Positions 10,901 through 20,355 of a stretch of 64,000 bases of DNA are shown here, piece after piece. The notes beneath the pieces are model-generated. The model saw nothing but the letters and a program-made list of their open reading frames with translations, was not told where the DNA came from and made no database searches. Origin of the DNA: Companilactobacillus formosensis (GTDB taxonomy: Bacteria > Bacillota > Bacilli > Lactobacillales > Lactobacillaceae); contig NZ_BJDU01000010.1 of assembly GCF_005405305.1 (NCBI RefSeq), forward strand, positions 1-64,000, read 5' to 3'. A program made the position numbers and the translations under genes. How positions within the stretch are numbered: the stretch's first letter is position 1; the number at the start of each line of letters is the position of its first letter.

Positions 10901-11142
10901 GTGAGGTCGTCCAATCATCAGCTAACGGAGTCCAAATCGATGCGTTATTTATTGACGAAGGCTTTGGTTCATTGGATGAAGAAACACTTAACGAAGCAAT
11001 GAAAGCTTTAACTGAAATCGGTCAAAATCGCATGGTCGGTGTCATCAGTCACATTGAATCTATGAAACAAAGTATCGGCCAACAACTATTAGTTCAAAAA
11101 GTTGGTAATGGTAAAAGTACAATCAAAATTATTACTAAGTAA
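7975..11142 (+). CDS. sbcC: Exonuclease SbcCD, ATPase subunit SbcC
   Basis: 1055 residues of the SMC/Rad50 class. Walker A GDTGAGKST lies near residue 35, a zinc hook CAVC sits in the middle of a long coiled coil (about residues 200-880), and the C-terminal head carries the signature LSGGETF and Walker B ALFIDEGFGSLD. The length is normal. Expressed with sbcD behind an SOS box; a bidirectional terminator follows. Confidence 0.95.
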   Translation: MKPIYLDINFFGPHEHSTIDFRKLDESPIFLIGGDTGAGKSTIFDAMTFALFGSTTSDRDAKEMRSQFAEGTDTTKVIFYFEQNGKIFKVERTPEQFLDKKKGTGFTKKAPTANLSIVDEVNGVEVESIATKPVDVGTSIREILNLSADQFKKIILLPQNDFSEFLKSNTADKEKILKKIFGTQLFTDFTIKLKDHYDQATSKAQNFKNKIQSQLSASIWNDEEKAKLKEIDNDQLNDTLEKFVANRQITLDEAQKTERAKLVAKKKTDATYQTALDISKKFDQLNEYQSQYQDHITNQADNISQKQAHISELQWARPLQETVRDLERLEKDQTDILNNEKDLEQKSQLSHKNLAAAQAKTTELTNQQADFDEKNKQAQKLTVLITKVQEIETIKKSLSQLQPRLEKVTQTVQTKSQELMTINDSIQAKNEELSKYQDFPNQKDKLVQEKSDFIDQFSPLETDRQNAADAVAKTQNKLKKLHADLDEKTKLFEDAKKDYQEKIKTRQSLMIAQLRQELVDGEACAVCGSTEHPYAKKAAVADEKELRKSMDAVDNSQKVFAAKETDLKNIQQTIQEVSDEFDQQQRKAVSTQIALSTHYTQAVTGASVELPQQFDLTTIKDVFQKNIDQLNKKIQASQKLTQEIKALETKLNNQQELLNQDKSELDKLTAEIQTRKNDLQAKSSELEDSTATSQQLISQKNELVSAYEKFQKDLKAAQDAVHRNEISYSNNQTKLTDTRTQLDKLTTNLRNLSDKLQQSLNADDAKTNDRNLLDRWILEISQNQLNKLQNDVTSYQKEKEILTDNITKVKTQLKNQTKPDIVTLKQAKDDAEQNHLNAAKQTNSYDHDLKEATQNFEQVQKILQAQGNFTKELAAVTSLYNIVTGKDGNENKLKLETYVVQNYLLKILNYANSKFLSILSNDRYYFQLSTESTNKQRDHGLDINIYDRQTNATRSSDTLSGGETFIAALSIALSLSEVVQSSANGVQIDALFIDEGFGSLDEETLNEAMKALTEIGQNRMVGVISHIESMKQSIGQQLLVQKVGNGKSTIKIITK

Positions 11143-11148
11143 AATAAA

Positions 11149-11177
11149 AAACATCCCCAAATTGAGGATGTTTTTCT
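11149..11177. terminator. Bidirectional terminator between sbcC and carB
   Basis: AAACATCC pairs with GGATGTTT, flanked by A and T runs on both sides; it can serve both convergent units. Confidence 0.8.
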
Positions 11178-11180
11178 TAT

Positions 11181-14100
11181 CTATAATGGATTTACGCCGA
11201 TAAAACGTTTTTCAAGTACTTTCAAAATAGCATTGGCCGTATCGAGTGAAGTATATAGTGGCACGGCATTCAAGACTGCATTTTGACGAATGATATAACC
11301 GTCTGAATGATGACTTCTACTTTCACCCAAAGTATTGATCAATAATTGAATCTTGTTATGACTCAAATAGTAAACAATATCTTCATCTGCCTGTCCCACT
11401 TCAGGAACAACTTTAGCTTCAACACCATGTTCATTGAAGTACTTAGCTGTACCTTTAGTAGCCAAAATTTGGAAGCCAACTTCATGGAAACGATGCGCCA
11501 AACTGCAAGCTTCAGCTTTGTCATTATCATTAACTGTTATCAAGACATTGCCAGCATCTTTGATGTGTTGGTTAGTAGCTTCAAAGGCTTTGTACAAAGC
11601 TTCAGTATAATCTTTACCTGAACCCATGACTTCACCAGTTGATTTCATCTCAGGTCCCAAAGCACTATCAACATCGTTTAATTTATTGAAGGAGAATGTT
11701 GGTGCTTTGACGTGAATCAAACGAGATTCTGGTGCCAAGCCTGGTTCTAACCCAAGCGTAGCAAAGTTGGCTCCTAAGATTAATTTTGAAGCAATTCTAG
11801 CCATTTGAATTCCTGTGACTTTGCTCAAATATGGCACTGTCCGACTGGCTCTTGGATTAACTTCAATAACGTAAGCTTGGTTTTCATGAATAACAAATTG
11901 AACATTCATGATACCAATACATTTGAGTTCTTTTGCCAAAAGTTTCGCGTATTTAACGATTTGGTTTTGAACTTCTTCAGGAATATTTTGTGGAGGATAA
12001 ACAGCCATAGAATCCCCTGAGTGAACTCCAGATCTTTCGATATGTTCGATGATACCTGGCAATAGAACATTTTCACCATCACTCAAGGCATCAATTTCAC
12101 ATTCACGACCAGTCAAGTAAGTATCGATCAAAACTGGATGGTCGTTTGAAACGTGAACTGCTTCGTGCATGTATTTGTCGAGTTCTTCGTCAGATCTGAC
12201 AATTTCCATCGCACGACCACCTAGAACATAACTAGGACGAATCAAGACTGGATAACCAATCTTATGGGCAACTTCAACCGCACCTTCTTGAGAGGTAGCC
12301 GTGCCACCAGCTGGTTGAGGGATATTTAATTTTTTGATAATTTGATCAAACAAATCACGATCTTCAGCACGATTGATATCTTCAACTTGCGTACCCAAAA
12401 TCTTGATACCATTTTCCTTCAATGGTTCAGCCAAGTTGACTGAAGTTTGCCCACCGAATTGAACGATAGCGCCGACTGGTTGTTCCAAATCACAAACATT
12501 CAAAACATCTTCCAATGTCAAAGGTTCAAAGTATAGTTTGTCGGCAACTGAATAATCAGTTGAAACAGTTTCCGGGTTATTATTGATAACGATAGCTTTG
12601 TAACCCATTTGTTGAACCGCTCTGACACAGTGAACTGTTGAATAATCAAATTCGATACCTTGGCCGATACGAATAGGACCAGAGCCTAGAATCAAGACGG
12701 ATTTTTCTGAAGCTTTTTGTGATTCATTTTCAGTCTCATACGTGCTATAGAAATAAGGAGCTTGAGCTTCAAATTCACCAGCACAAGTATCAACCATCTT
12801 GTAAGTTGGCAAAATTTCACTTTGCTTTCTGAAGTGACGAATAATATCTTCATCCAAGCCATTCAAGCGAGCAATTGTCTTATCAGAATAGCCGAGTTGC
12901 TTAGCCTCTAGAATGATATCTTTGTCCAAAGTTCCGTTAGTCAAAACTTTTTCGTAATTGATGATATTCTTCAATTTGGCCAAGAAAAACGGATTGATAG
13001 CTGTTAGTTGATTAATTGTTTCATAGGAAACATCTCGTCTCAACAATTCAGCGATGTAGAATAAACGGTCATCTGTTGGCGTTTGAACGTATTTTTCCAA
13101 CTCTTCTAAAGGTTTGTCGGCAAGTGAATCCATAATTAAATCATGTTGGTCAATTTCTAGAGAACGAACGGCTTTTTGGAAAGCTTCTTCGATATTTCTA
13201 CCAAGAGCCATTACTTCACCAGTTGCCTTCATTTGGGTACCGATAGTTCTGTCAGCTTTAGAGAATTTATCAAAAGGCCAACGAGGGATCTTGCAGACAA
13301 CATAATCTAATGCTGGTTCGAATTGGGCAAAAGTCTTACCAGTGATTGGATTGATAATTTCATCCAAAGTCAAGCCAACGGCAATCTTAGCCGCAATTTT
13401 AGCAATCGGATAACCAGTAGCTTTAGAAGCTAAGGCTGAAGAACGGCTGACACGAGGATTTACTTCAATGATGAAATAATTACTTGTTTTAGTATCGATA
13501 GCGAGTTGAACATTACAACCACCTTCGATTTTTAGTGCACGAATAATTTTTAGAGAAACATCACGCAATTTTTGAACTTCGTCATCAGTCAAAGTTTGAA
13601 TTGGTGAAATAACAATCGAATCTCCAGTGTGAATACCGACTGGATCAATGTTTTCCATGTGACAAACAGCCAAAGCATTGTCGGCACTATCACGCATTAC
13701 TTCAAACTCAATTTCTTTAAAACCGGCGATACTTTGTTCAATCAAAACTTCAGTTGATGGTGAAGCTTTCAAACCACGACCAACGATTTCTTCTAGTTCG
13801 TCATAGTTGTGAGCTACCCCACCACCAGTTCCACCCATGGTAAAAGCGGGACGGATAATGACCGGAAAGCCGATTCCATCGACGAATTTTTTAGCTTCAC
13901 GATAGTTGTGAGTCGATTTAGAAGCAGGTACTGGCTCATGAAGTTTATTCATTAATTCTTTGAACTCTTCACGATCTTCAGCTTCATTGATAGTGTCAAG
14001 CTTAGTTCCAATAATTTCAATTCCCAATTGGTTCAAAATACCTGATTCTTGTAATTGAACCGCCATGTTCAAGCCCGTTTGGCCACCTAATGTTGGGATG

Positions 14101-14357
14101 ATGGCATCAGGATGTTCTTTGACCAATACTTTTTCAACAAATTCCAAAGTAATTGGTTCGATGTAAACTTTGTCCGCAATGTGTTTGTCAGTCATGATTG
14201 TAGCTGGATTGGAATTAATCAAAACAGTTTCATAACCTTCTTCTTTCAAAGCTAGACAAGCTTGTGTTCCTGAGTAGTCAAATTCGGCAGCCTGACCAAT
14301 AATAATTGGACCGGAACCGATAATCATAATTTTTTTAAGGTCTGTTCTTTTTGGCAT
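11181..14357 (-). CDS. carB: Carbamoyl-phosphate synthase large subunit
   Basis: 1058 residues, full length. Two homologous ATP-grasp halves (starting at [20 protein letters not shown] and again at [20 protein letters not shown] near residue 555) are followed by a C-terminal regulatory domain. It makes carbamoyl phosphate from bicarbonate, ATP and the ammonia released by CarA, feeding pyrimidine and arginine synthesis. It lies 15 bases downstream of carA in one operon under PyrR-type attenuation. Confidence 0.97.
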   Translation of the reverse strand: MPKRTDLKKIMIIGSGPIIIGQAAEFDYSGTQACLALKEEGYETVLINSNPATIMTDKHIADKVYIEPITLEFVEKVLVKEHPDAIIPTLGGQTGLNMAVQLQESGILNQLGIEIIGTKLDTINEAEDREEFKELMNKLHEPVPASKSTHNYREAKKFVDGIGFPVIIRPAFTMGGTGGGVAHNYDELEEIVGRGLKASPSTEVLIEQSIAGFKEIEFEVMRDSADNALAVCHMENIDPVGIHTGDSIVISPIQTLTDDEVQKLRDVSLKIIRALKIEGGCNVQLAIDTKTSNYFIIEVNPRVSRSSALASKATGYPIAKIAAKIAVGLTLDEIINPITGKTFAQFEPALDYVVCKIPRWPFDKFSKADRTIGTQMKATGEVMALGRNIEEAFQKAVRSLEIDQHDLIMDSLADKPLEELEKYVQTPTDDRLFYIAELLRRDVSYETINQLTAINPFFLAKLKNIINYEKVLTNGTLDKDIILEAKQLGYSDKTIARLNGLDEDIIRHFRKQSEILPTYKMVDTCAGEFEAQAPYFYSTYETENESQKASEKSVLILGSGPIRIGQGIEFDYSTVHCVRAVQQMGYKAIVINNNPETVSTDYSVADKLYFEPLTLEDVLNVCDLEQPVGAIVQFGGQTSVNLAEPLKENGIKILGTQVEDINRAEDRDLFDQIIKKLNIPQPAGGTATSQEGAVEVAHKIGYPVLIRPSYVLGGRAMEIVRSDEELDKYMHEAVHVSNDHPVLIDTYLTGRECEIDALSDGENVLLPGIIEHIERSGVHSGDSMAVYPPQNIPEEVQNQIVKYAKLLAKELKCIGIMNVQFVIHENQAYVIEVNPRASRTVPYLSKVTGIQMARIASKLILGANFATLGLEPGLAPESRLIHVKAPTFSFNKLNDVDSALGPEMKSTGEVMGSGKDYTEALYKAFEATNQHIKDAGNVLITVNDNDKAEACSLAHRFHEVGFQILATKGTAKYFNEHGVEAKVVPEVGQADEDIVYYLSHNKIQLLINTLGESRSHHSDGYIIRQNAVLNAVPLYTSLDTANAILKVLEKRFIGVNPL

Positions 14358-14372
14358 TTAATTCCCCTCCAG

Positions 14373-15431
14373 CTATTTGTTAATTGCATTCCAGAATTTG
14401 TTAAATAAGAAATCAGCATCATGTGGACCTGGTTTAGCATCGGGGTGGAATTGCACAGAAAAAGCATTGTATTTAGTGTGCTCTACTCCTTCAACTGTTT
14501 GGTCGTTTAATTCTACTTGTGTAACTTTCAAATCAGTATCTTCAACTGATTCAGCGTCAACGGCATAACCGTGATTTTGTGAAGTGAAGTAGATACGACC
14601 AGTTTCTAAGTCCTTAACTGGATGGTTAAATCCACGGTGACCAAATTTCATCTTGAAAGTCTTAGCACCGTTAGCTAGGCACAATAATTGATGACCCATG
14701 CAGATTCCAAAGACTGGATAAAGTTTTTCCAATTCCACAATAGTTGGCAAAACATCCATATGTCTAGTTGGATCTCCAGGTCCGTTACTTAACAAAATTC
14801 CATCTGGTTTGAGATTTTCGATTTCTTCTAGTGAAGTGTTGCCTGGTACGATAGTGATTTTCAAACAACGCTTCTTTAGTTCGGAAATGATACTTTCTTT
14901 ATATCCGAAATCTAGTACAACGACGTGTTTGCCGCTGCCTGCAAATTCTGCTGGTGTAGGGGTGATACTCTTTTCTAACTGTGAATCGTCTAATTTCCAA
15001 GTACTGATTTGGTCAATAAGTCCTGAGTCTAAATCGTCAACAATAGCTGCTTTTAGTGAGCCAGCTTTTCTAATCTTTAAGGTAATTGCACGTGTATCAA
15101 CTCGTCGGATACCGGGGACATTCTCTTGCTTTAGGAATTCATCGATAGTCATTTCGCTTTGGTAATTTCCTGTGACATCGGTTATTTCTCGGGCTAGTAC
15201 GCCCTTTATAGTAGGCTTTTTGGATTCATTAAATTTCTTGGCGACACCATAATTACCGATCATTGGTGCACAAAAGTTAATAATTTGTCCATTGTAGGAT
15301 TGATCAGTAATTGCTTCTTGATATCCGCTCATCCCTGTTGTAAAAACAAGTTCGCCGATTGTTTCTGTGTCGCTTCCAAAAGCCGTACCTTCAAAGTATG
15401 TTCCATCTTCAAAAACTAGGTATCTTTTCAT
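14373..15431 (-). CDS. carA: Carbamoyl-phosphate synthase small (glutaminase) subunit
   Basis: 352 residues: an N-terminal CPSase domain (about 1-130) and a class I glutamine amidotransferase domain with the nucleophile in FGICMGHQLL and a downstream histidine in SVQFHPD. It supplies ammonia to CarB. CGGAGGA precedes ATG 15431. The 475-base leader with two PyrR-type attenuators indicates repression by pyrimidine nucleotides, which makes this the pyrimidine-specific rather than the arginine-specific enzyme. Confidence 0.96.
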   Translation of the reverse strand: MKRYLVFEDGTYFEGTAFGSDTETIGELVFTTGMSGYQEAITDQSYNGQIINFCAPMIGNYGVAKKFNESKKPTIKGVLAREITDVTGNYQSEMTIDEFLKQENVPGIRRVDTRAITLKIRKAGSLKAAIVDDLDSGLIDQISTWKLDDSQLEKSITPTPAEFAGSGKHVVVLDFGYKESIISELKKRCLKITIVPGNTSLEEIENLKPDGILLSNGPGDPTRHMDVLPTIVELEKLYPVFGICMGHQLLCLANGAKTFKMKFGHRGFNHPVKDLETGRIYFTSQNHGYAVDAESVEDTDLKVTQVELNDQTVEGVEHTKYNAFSVQFHPDAKPGPHDADFLFNKFWNAINK

Positions 15432-15465
15432 ATTTGTCCTCCGAATTGATAAAAATTTGGTACAT

Positions 15466-15558
15466 AAAAAGGGATGCTGATAAGCATCCCTAAAGTTAGT
15501 CCTAGACGATTGATTAGACTGAACTTTTGGGACCTCTCTGGATCCAATTAAAAATTCA
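15466..15558 (-). promoter_or_regulatory. PyrR-type attenuator next to carA
   Basis: Read on the minus strand. A hairpin at 15520-15558 presents the PyrR-binding loop TCCAGAGAGG between arms ending TGAA/TTCA. An antiterminator can form between AAAGTTCAGTC and GACTAACTTT (15492-15527). A terminator GGGATGCT/AGCATCCC with a T run lies at 15466-15491. The first hairpin and the antiterminator share bases, the arrangement known for pyr attenuators where PyrR with UMP favours termination. Confidence 0.85.
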
Positions 15559-15622
15559 AATTTAAAGACTTTTCACCAGTACGAATTGCTCAGAGAATCC
15601 TCTCTGTGGTTCTTTCGCCTTC

Positions 15623-15640
15623 AAGATCTCACAGGGTCCC
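15623..15640 (-). promoter_or_regulatory. Degenerate PyrR-box-like element
   Basis: GACCCTGTGAGATCTT on the minus strand resembles the PyrR loop consensus CCNGNGAGGY with one altered G. It follows AACTTTTAAT, the same stretch that precedes the intact box at 15834-15851. Just downstream CAGAGA/TCTCTG forms a small hairpin without a T run. It may be a decayed copy of a PyrR box. Confidence 0.4.
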
Positions 15641-15659
15641 ATTAAAAGTTATTGTTCCC

Positions 15660-15688
15660 ATGATACAAACATCTTCGTGAATCGTCAA
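15660..15688 (-). promoter_or_regulatory. Second carAB promoter, inside the leader
   Basis: Minus strand TTGACG, 17 bases, TATCAT. It lies after the first attenuator and so could start transcripts that meet only the second one. It is similar in sequence to the first promoter, consistent with a promoter-leader duplication. Confidence 0.6.
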
Positions 15689-15762
15689 TAGTTTTATTAA
15701 AATAATTCTAATTTAAATCATAGTTTTATTAGATATTTTTAAATATATTAAACACAAAGCAA

Positions 15763-15860
15763 TAAAAAAACTTCCTCTGCCAGCAGACAAAGAAAGTTTA
15801 GTTTGAGAAAGTTCCCCTCCTAATTGTTACTTTCTAAGCCTCTCTGGACTTAATTAAAAG
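15763..15860 (-). promoter_or_regulatory. Upstream PyrR-type attenuator
   Basis: Minus strand. AAGTCCAGAGAGGCTTAG (15834-15851) is an excellent PyrR-binding loop, enclosed by CTTT/AAAG and TAAG/CTTA arms. A terminator-like stem with TCTGC/GCAGA at its tip and a run of seven T follows at 15763-15800. No gene lies between this terminator and the second attenuator. Confidence 0.8.
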
Positions 15861-15871
15861 TTGTTGTAATT

Positions 15872-15900
15872 ATAATACAAATCACTTGTTGATTAGTCAA
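15872..15900 (-). promoter_or_regulatory. First carAB promoter
   Basis: Minus strand TTGACT, a 17-base spacer and TATTAT (with an overlapping TATAAT). The start would fall a few bases before the first PyrR hairpin. Confidence 0.7.
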
Positions 15901-15906
15901 TAGCCA

Positions 15907-16830
15907 TTAACGCTTAAATATGTGCTCACGGTGGTATTGTAAATAATTTTTATTAGGAGAATATTCTCTATTCATATGTATTTTTCTATTTTTATATTTA
16001 TTTAGTGTTTTATTGAGCTCTGGGTCGTCTGAACTTATGTCGGATAAGATTATGTGTCCTTGATTAGAAAACGTGAAATAGCCTTGTGTAAAAGCTTTTG
16101 AGAGTATTTTTGTTAAGCAGATGCCATTACGATAATCTAGACGAGTGGTTTTATTTTCTTCCCATGGGATTATTCTAGTGGCAACTAGTTCATCCTCATC
16201 AGAGGCTCCAGTTAGAGCTGATTTATAATGATAATTAAATTTTACTTGGTCGGAGAAATATTTATCTGCGGCTCTGCGAGTTGGGACTCCTTTGGCGGTA
16301 TCTTCAATTGTATACAATTCGTGCCTTTGAGCTTGGTAACATTTGACCGACAATGATTCTTCAGCACTAGACAAATTGTCAAACTCTGGAGACAAATTGT
16401 TTTGTCGATCCAATAAACCAAGGAAATCTTCTTTAGTTATTTGGGTAATACCGTTCATGTTGAAGAAGTTAGACCACTTACCTTTGAACTTGCGGAATTC
16501 CCAGTCGAAGGTTCGTAAGTTTTGTTTCATTAGACGATGAGAGAACAGATAGGGATTCTTCACTTCAAGTAGGCTATTGCCTGTTGTTGGGTCTACTTGG
16601 ACTATATCCCCTAGTTGAGCCGCACCATATAGATAGAATTCGTTACCCCATTCGGATGCACTGCCAGATCTGCGATAGATTATCAGGTCTCCGGTGTGGA
16701 GTTGTTTGTTGGTTTGATTTTGGTAGCTGTAGTATTTGAAGTCTACGTCATTGTGGTTGGGACTGGAGCTGGAGTCTATTATGAAGTAATTGGTTTTGGG
16801 ATTGGTTGTTTGAGATTGAGATTTGTACAT
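15907..16830 (-). CDS. HNH_2-like protein with degenerate active site
   Basis: 307 residues. The N-terminal half (about 1-150) is an unassigned domain with a TGDLIIYRR segment. The C-terminal part (about 200-275) follows the HNH_2 pattern: a TG start, LVATRIIPW, RLDYRNGICL and SKAFTQGYFTF. In typical members the second block reads like LVASHIKPW and the third has a histidine before the KAF segment. Here these are Arg and Ser, so nuclease activity is doubtful. GGGAGAAG precedes the ATG. It is divergent from the NUDIX-helicase operon, which suggests a shared island. Confidence 0.65.
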   Translation of the reverse strand: MYKSQSQTTNPKTNYFIIDSSSSPNHNDVDFKYYSYQNQTNKQLHTGDLIIYRRSGSASEWGNEFYLYGAAQLGDIVQVDPTTGNSLLEVKNPYLFSHRLMKQNLRTFDWEFRKFKGKWSNFFNMNGITQITKEDFLGLLDRQNNLSPEFDNLSSAEESLSVKCYQAQRHELYTIEDTAKGVPTRRAADKYFSDQVKFNYHYKSALTGASDEDELVATRIIPWEENKTTRLDYRNGICLTKILSKAFTQGYFTFSNQGHIILSDISSDDPELNKTLNKYKNRKIHMNREYSPNKNYLQYHREHIFKR

Positions 16831-16944
16831 TAATTATCTTCTCCCGTCTTTTAATTATCACTTATATTTTATACTTTGAATTCGGCACATACCTACATTT
16901 GATATACTAGATCTATTGAAATAACGATTAATAGGAGTGGTCAT

Positions 16945-17352
16945 ATGAGTAAAATTCAAGTTGTAGGAGCAATCATTATTAAAGATCACAAATTACTTGC
17001 TGCTCAACGTGCATCCAATCGAGTTCTTGGAGGATATTGGGAATTTCCTGGTGGAAAAATTGAACCCACAGAAACACCAGAAGTTGCAATGTCGCGTGAA
17101 CTCCGAGAAGAGTTTGGAGCAAAAGCAACTGTATTCGAAAAGTTTTCTATTGATGGAATTGCAGAATTAGAATTTGGAGAAGTAATACTTCATTGTTATT
17201 ACGTTAGATTAGACAGTAATATTTCTAAGACTATTGCACACGATGAATTACGCTGGGTTACTCCGAATGAAGCTCTCACATTAGATTGGGCTCCCAGCGA
17301 TGTTTCCGTAATTAAGGCCCTAGCAAAGACTGGATTTAATTATGAATACTGA
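16945..17352 (+). CDS. NUDIX hydrolase, MutT-like nucleotide pyrophosphohydrolase
   Basis: 135 residues with a perfect Nudix box, G-X5-E-X7-REUXEEXGU, at about residues 37-60 (GKIEPTE ... RELREEFGA). This kind of protein usually hydrolyses modified or non-canonical (deoxy)nucleoside triphosphates such as 8-oxo-dGTP or 5-methyl-dCTP; the substrate here is not determinable. AGGAG precedes the ATG. Its last 11 bases overlap the start of the PLD-helicase gene, so the two are very likely translationally coupled and work together. Confidence 0.85.
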   Translation: MSKIQVVGAIIIKDHKLLAAQRASNRVLGGYWEFPGGKIEPTETPEVAMSRELREEFGAKATVFEKFSIDGIAELEFGEVILHCYYVRLDSNISKTIAHDELRWVTPNEALTLDWAPSDVSVIKALAKTGFNYEY

Positions 17353-20236
17353 TTATGAAAAAAATATAAAAAAAGGGATAGATTTTGGTTTTATTGATAA
17401 TTCAATCGAATCACTAGATCGTTATCAGCCCTCACTTGTAACTAACCATAATGGAACTGTACTTGATACATTGGAAGAAGAATTACGTAGTACCAAATCA
17501 TTTACCATTGCAGTAGCATTTGTCACATCTGATGGCTTATTAGATTTAAAAAGTACCTTAGCCGATATCGCATCTCATGGTATACGAGGCAGATTAATCA
17601 CATCAACCTATTTAAAATTTAATAACCCAAATATGTTCGAAGATCTGTCTTACATTCCTAATCTAGATGTTAGAGTTTTACATCAAGAAGGATTCCATAC
17701 AAAAGCTTACTATTTTAATCATGGTAATTATGAAAGTATTTTAGTTGGAAGCGCCAATTTAACTCAAAATGCTCTGAAGAAAAACTTTGAATGGAATCTA
17801 AGAGTAACTTCTACTGAACGTGGAGATATTGTTCAAAGTGTCAAAAGAGAATTGGACGACCTTTGGCAAAAGGCGACGCCTCTAACTAACTCTTGGATAG
17901 AAAAATATCGTCAAAATTGGGAACCACCAGCTCTTTCAGTATCAGAGCCCTCTCAAAAAGAGCAAGCACCTGGAACAATTTCACCTAATGAAATGCAAAA
18001 TAACGCCTTAATGTCGTTAAAAGATTTAAGAGAAAAAGAACATGCTAAAAAAGCTCTAGTGGTCGCAGCGACAGGAACAGGAAAAACGTATTTAGCGGCC
18101 TTTGATGTTAGAAACGTCAAACCTAAAAGAGTCTTATTTGTTGTACACCGCGCACAAATTCTGGAACAAGCAAAAGAAAGTTTCCAAAAAATCTTGGGCG
18201 GTCCCGATAAAGATTACGGCATACTTAGTGGAAGTAAAAAGCAAATTGATGCTCGTTATCTTTTTGCTACAGTAAACATGGCTTCTGACGAAAACGTTTG
18301 TAAGCAATTGGATTCAAAGAGATTTGATTACATAATTATTGATGAAGCTCATCGTGTCAGCGAGAATCAAGCCGGCGAAAAACAAACAATGTATCAAAAA
18401 TTAATGAATTTTTATGAGCCAAAATTTATGCTCGGCATGACCGCCACACCAGAACGTACCGATGGTACAAATGTCTATGCATATTTTGACTACCATCTGG
18501 CCTATGAAATTTCTCTTTTGGACGCCTTAGACCATAATTTTCTTACACCATTCCACTACATTGGCGTAACAGACTACGAAATAGATGGCCATATTATAGA
18601 TGACAAAACTAGTTTAAAATATTTAGTTTCTGATGAAAGAGTTAATTATATTGTAGATAAAACTAAGTACTATGGCCCACGTGGAGAAAATGTTCATGGT
18701 CTAATCTTTGTTAGTCGTATAGAAGAAGGCCGTGATTTAGTAACCAAATTAAAATTGCGAGGTATAAATGCCCAATTCGTCTCAGCTGTGGATTCAATCG
18801 ACACTAGAGAAAAGGCCGTTCGAAAACTAATCAAGGGTGAACTCCAATATATCGTAACTATCGATATCTTTAATGAAGGTGTTGATATTCCTTGCCTAAA
18901 TCAAATTGTTATGATGCGCCCTACTAAGTCCAGTATTATATTTTTGCAACAACTTGGACGAGGATTACGTAAATTCCCTGGTAAAACATCAGTTACCGTA
19001 TTAGATTTCATTGGAAATTATGATGAAAATTATATGATCCCGATGGCTTTTGACCAATCAAACACCAGTAATAAGGAAAAAATACGAAAACAAATTATTA
19101 GTCCTAGTATTTCTGGAGTCTCTACCATTCACTTTGAGGAAGTAGCTCGTAATAGAGTACTCAAAGCTGTCTCAAAAGCTTCATTAGAAAGTATGAAAAG
19201 ATTCCGAGATGCCTACAATAATCTAAAAGATAAGATCGGTCTTCGACCACCTATGTTTATGGATTTTGCCAAATTAGGAACCATCACTGTTTCTGATATA
19301 GTACATAAATTTAATACTATATATGATATGCAATTAAAATTTGAAAAAGGATCTTCTCAATCATTAAACGAAAAGCAATACGCATTTTTAGATTTTATTT
19401 CCAGAGAAATAACTGTTTCAAAGCGTCCAGTTGAAGCTTGGATTTTAAAACAATTATCAATAAAAAAGGTTCTAACCGATACTGAAATCTTATCCGGGCT
19501 TCAAGCTGCAAATATCTTTTACGATAATGATTCTTTAAAAAACGTCGCTTCCATACTAAACCTAAGTTATTTCATGGATAGGAATCGTCAAAAATATGGT
19601 GACACGCCTTTAATCAATCATTATGACAACAACTGGGAACTAACCTCTGAATTCAAATCGGCTTTAAATTCAAAAGAATTCAAAAAATATTTTGAAGATG
19701 CTATCAATGTAAACTTATTAAAACTTCAAAATCATCCATTAGCTTTCAGCAATCGTTTTATTATTGGCGAAAAATACTATCGTACTGATGTTATTAAATT
19801 ACTAAATTGGCAAAAAGAACAAAACGGTCAAAATGTTGGCGGTTATATTATGAGATCTGATTCCAAGTTTTTACCTGTTTTTATAGCATTAGAGAAAACT
19901 GAGAATTTTCAAAATAAAATGGCCTATGAAGATGCATTCTTAGATCGTTCAACAATGAGATGGTTTTCAAAGAGTGGTCGTTCAACTACTAGTAAAACCG
20001 AAAGTAAAATTATTAGTAATAAAGACTTTGGAATGATTCAATTATTCGTTAAAAAATCCGATGATGACAAGCGTGAAGGTAAAGATTTTTATTACTTGGG
20101 ATCTGCACGTGTTATAAATGCTGAAGATAAAATTGCTAGAAATTCGGACGATAAAAAAACGAAATTAATTGATTTTACTCTTCGACTCCAACGAGAAGTT
20201 GATTTAAGTTTATATCGTGCTTTGACGGAAAGCTGA
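17342..20236 (+). CDS. PLD nuclease-SF2 helicase-DUF3427 protein, copy 1
   Basis: 964 residues. Domains in order: a PLD-like nuclease domain with one HxK...GSANLT motif (H119, K121), an SF2 DEAD/DEAH helicase with Walker A ATGTGKT near 240, DEAH near 335, MTATPERTDG and motif VI QQLGRGLRK, then a C-terminal DUF3427 block (about 750-950). The single PLD motif implies that dimers form the active site. It has no good ribosome binding site of its own and starts inside the NUDIX gene. Third codon positions are more A/T-rich than in copy 2. A role in DNA repair or phage defence is inferred from domains. Confidence 0.85.
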   Translation: MNTDYEKNIKKGIDFGFIDNSIESLDRYQPSLVTNHNGTVLDTLEEELRSTKSFTIAVAFVTSDGLLDLKSTLADIASHGIRGRLITSTYLKFNNPNMFEDLSYIPNLDVRVLHQEGFHTKAYYFNHGNYESILVGSANLTQNALKKNFEWNLRVTSTERGDIVQSVKRELDDLWQKATPLTNSWIEKYRQNWEPPALSVSEPSQKEQAPGTISPNEMQNNALMSLKDLREKEHAKKALVVAATGTGKTYLAAFDVRNVKPKRVLFVVHRAQILEQAKESFQKILGGPDKDYGILSGSKKQIDARYLFATVNMASDENVCKQLDSKRFDYIIIDEAHRVSENQAGEKQTMYQKLMNFYEPKFMLGMTATPERTDGTNVYAYFDYHLAYEISLLDALDHNFLTPFHYIGVTDYEIDGHIIDDKTSLKYLVSDERVNYIVDKTKYYGPRGENVHGLIFVSRIEEGRDLVTKLKLRGINAQFVSAVDSIDTREKAVRKLIKGELQYIVTIDIFNEGVDIPCLNQIVMMRPTKSSIIFLQQLGRGLRKFPGKTSVTVLDFIGNYDENYMIPMAFDQSNTSNKEKIRKQIISPSISGVSTIHFEEVARNRVLKAVSKASLESMKRFRDAYNNLKDKIGLRPPMFMDFAKLGTITVSDIVHKFNTIYDMQLKFEKGSSQSLNEKQYAFLDFISREITVSKRPVEAWILKQLSIKKVLTDTEILSGLQAANIFYDNDSLKNVASILNLSYFMDRNRQKYGDTPLINHYDNNWELTSEFKSALNSKEFKKYFEDAINVNLLKLQNHPLAFSNRFIIGEKYYRTDVIKLLNWQKEQNGQNVGGYIMRSDSKFLPVFIALEKTENFQNKMAYEDAFLDRSTMRWFSKSGRSTTSKTESKIISNKDFGMIQLFVKKSDDDKREGKDFYYLGSARVINAEDKIARNSDDKKTKLIDFTLRLQREVDLSLYRALTES

Positions 20237-20255
20237 CAACAACCCATAAATTATA

Positions 20256-20283
20256 GGCTCCCTTAATTAGGAGTCTATTTTTA
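20256..20283 (+). terminator. Terminator between the two helicase copies
   Basis: TAGGCTCC pairs with GGAGTCTA (one G-T pair), followed by a T run. The two copies are therefore separate transcription units. Confidence 0.7.
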
Positions 20284-20355
20284 TACAGTAAATCTCTCCC
20301 CATTGCTACATCTGCTATACTTATCCCAAAATCAATCACAATTAGGAGCTCACTA

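Noticed and set aside
11346-12020. Plus-strand open frames of 71-91 codons inside carB
   Set aside because: Antisense shadows with no start signals.
14809-15165. 118-codon plus-strand open frame inside carA
   Set aside because: Antisense shadow of a highly conserved gene; no ribosome site and no domain.
15601-15660. Resemblance to a glycine-type riboswitch in the carAB leader
   Set aside because: Only short CT-rich strings match; the paired core of that riboswitch is absent, while PyrR-type elements explain the region.
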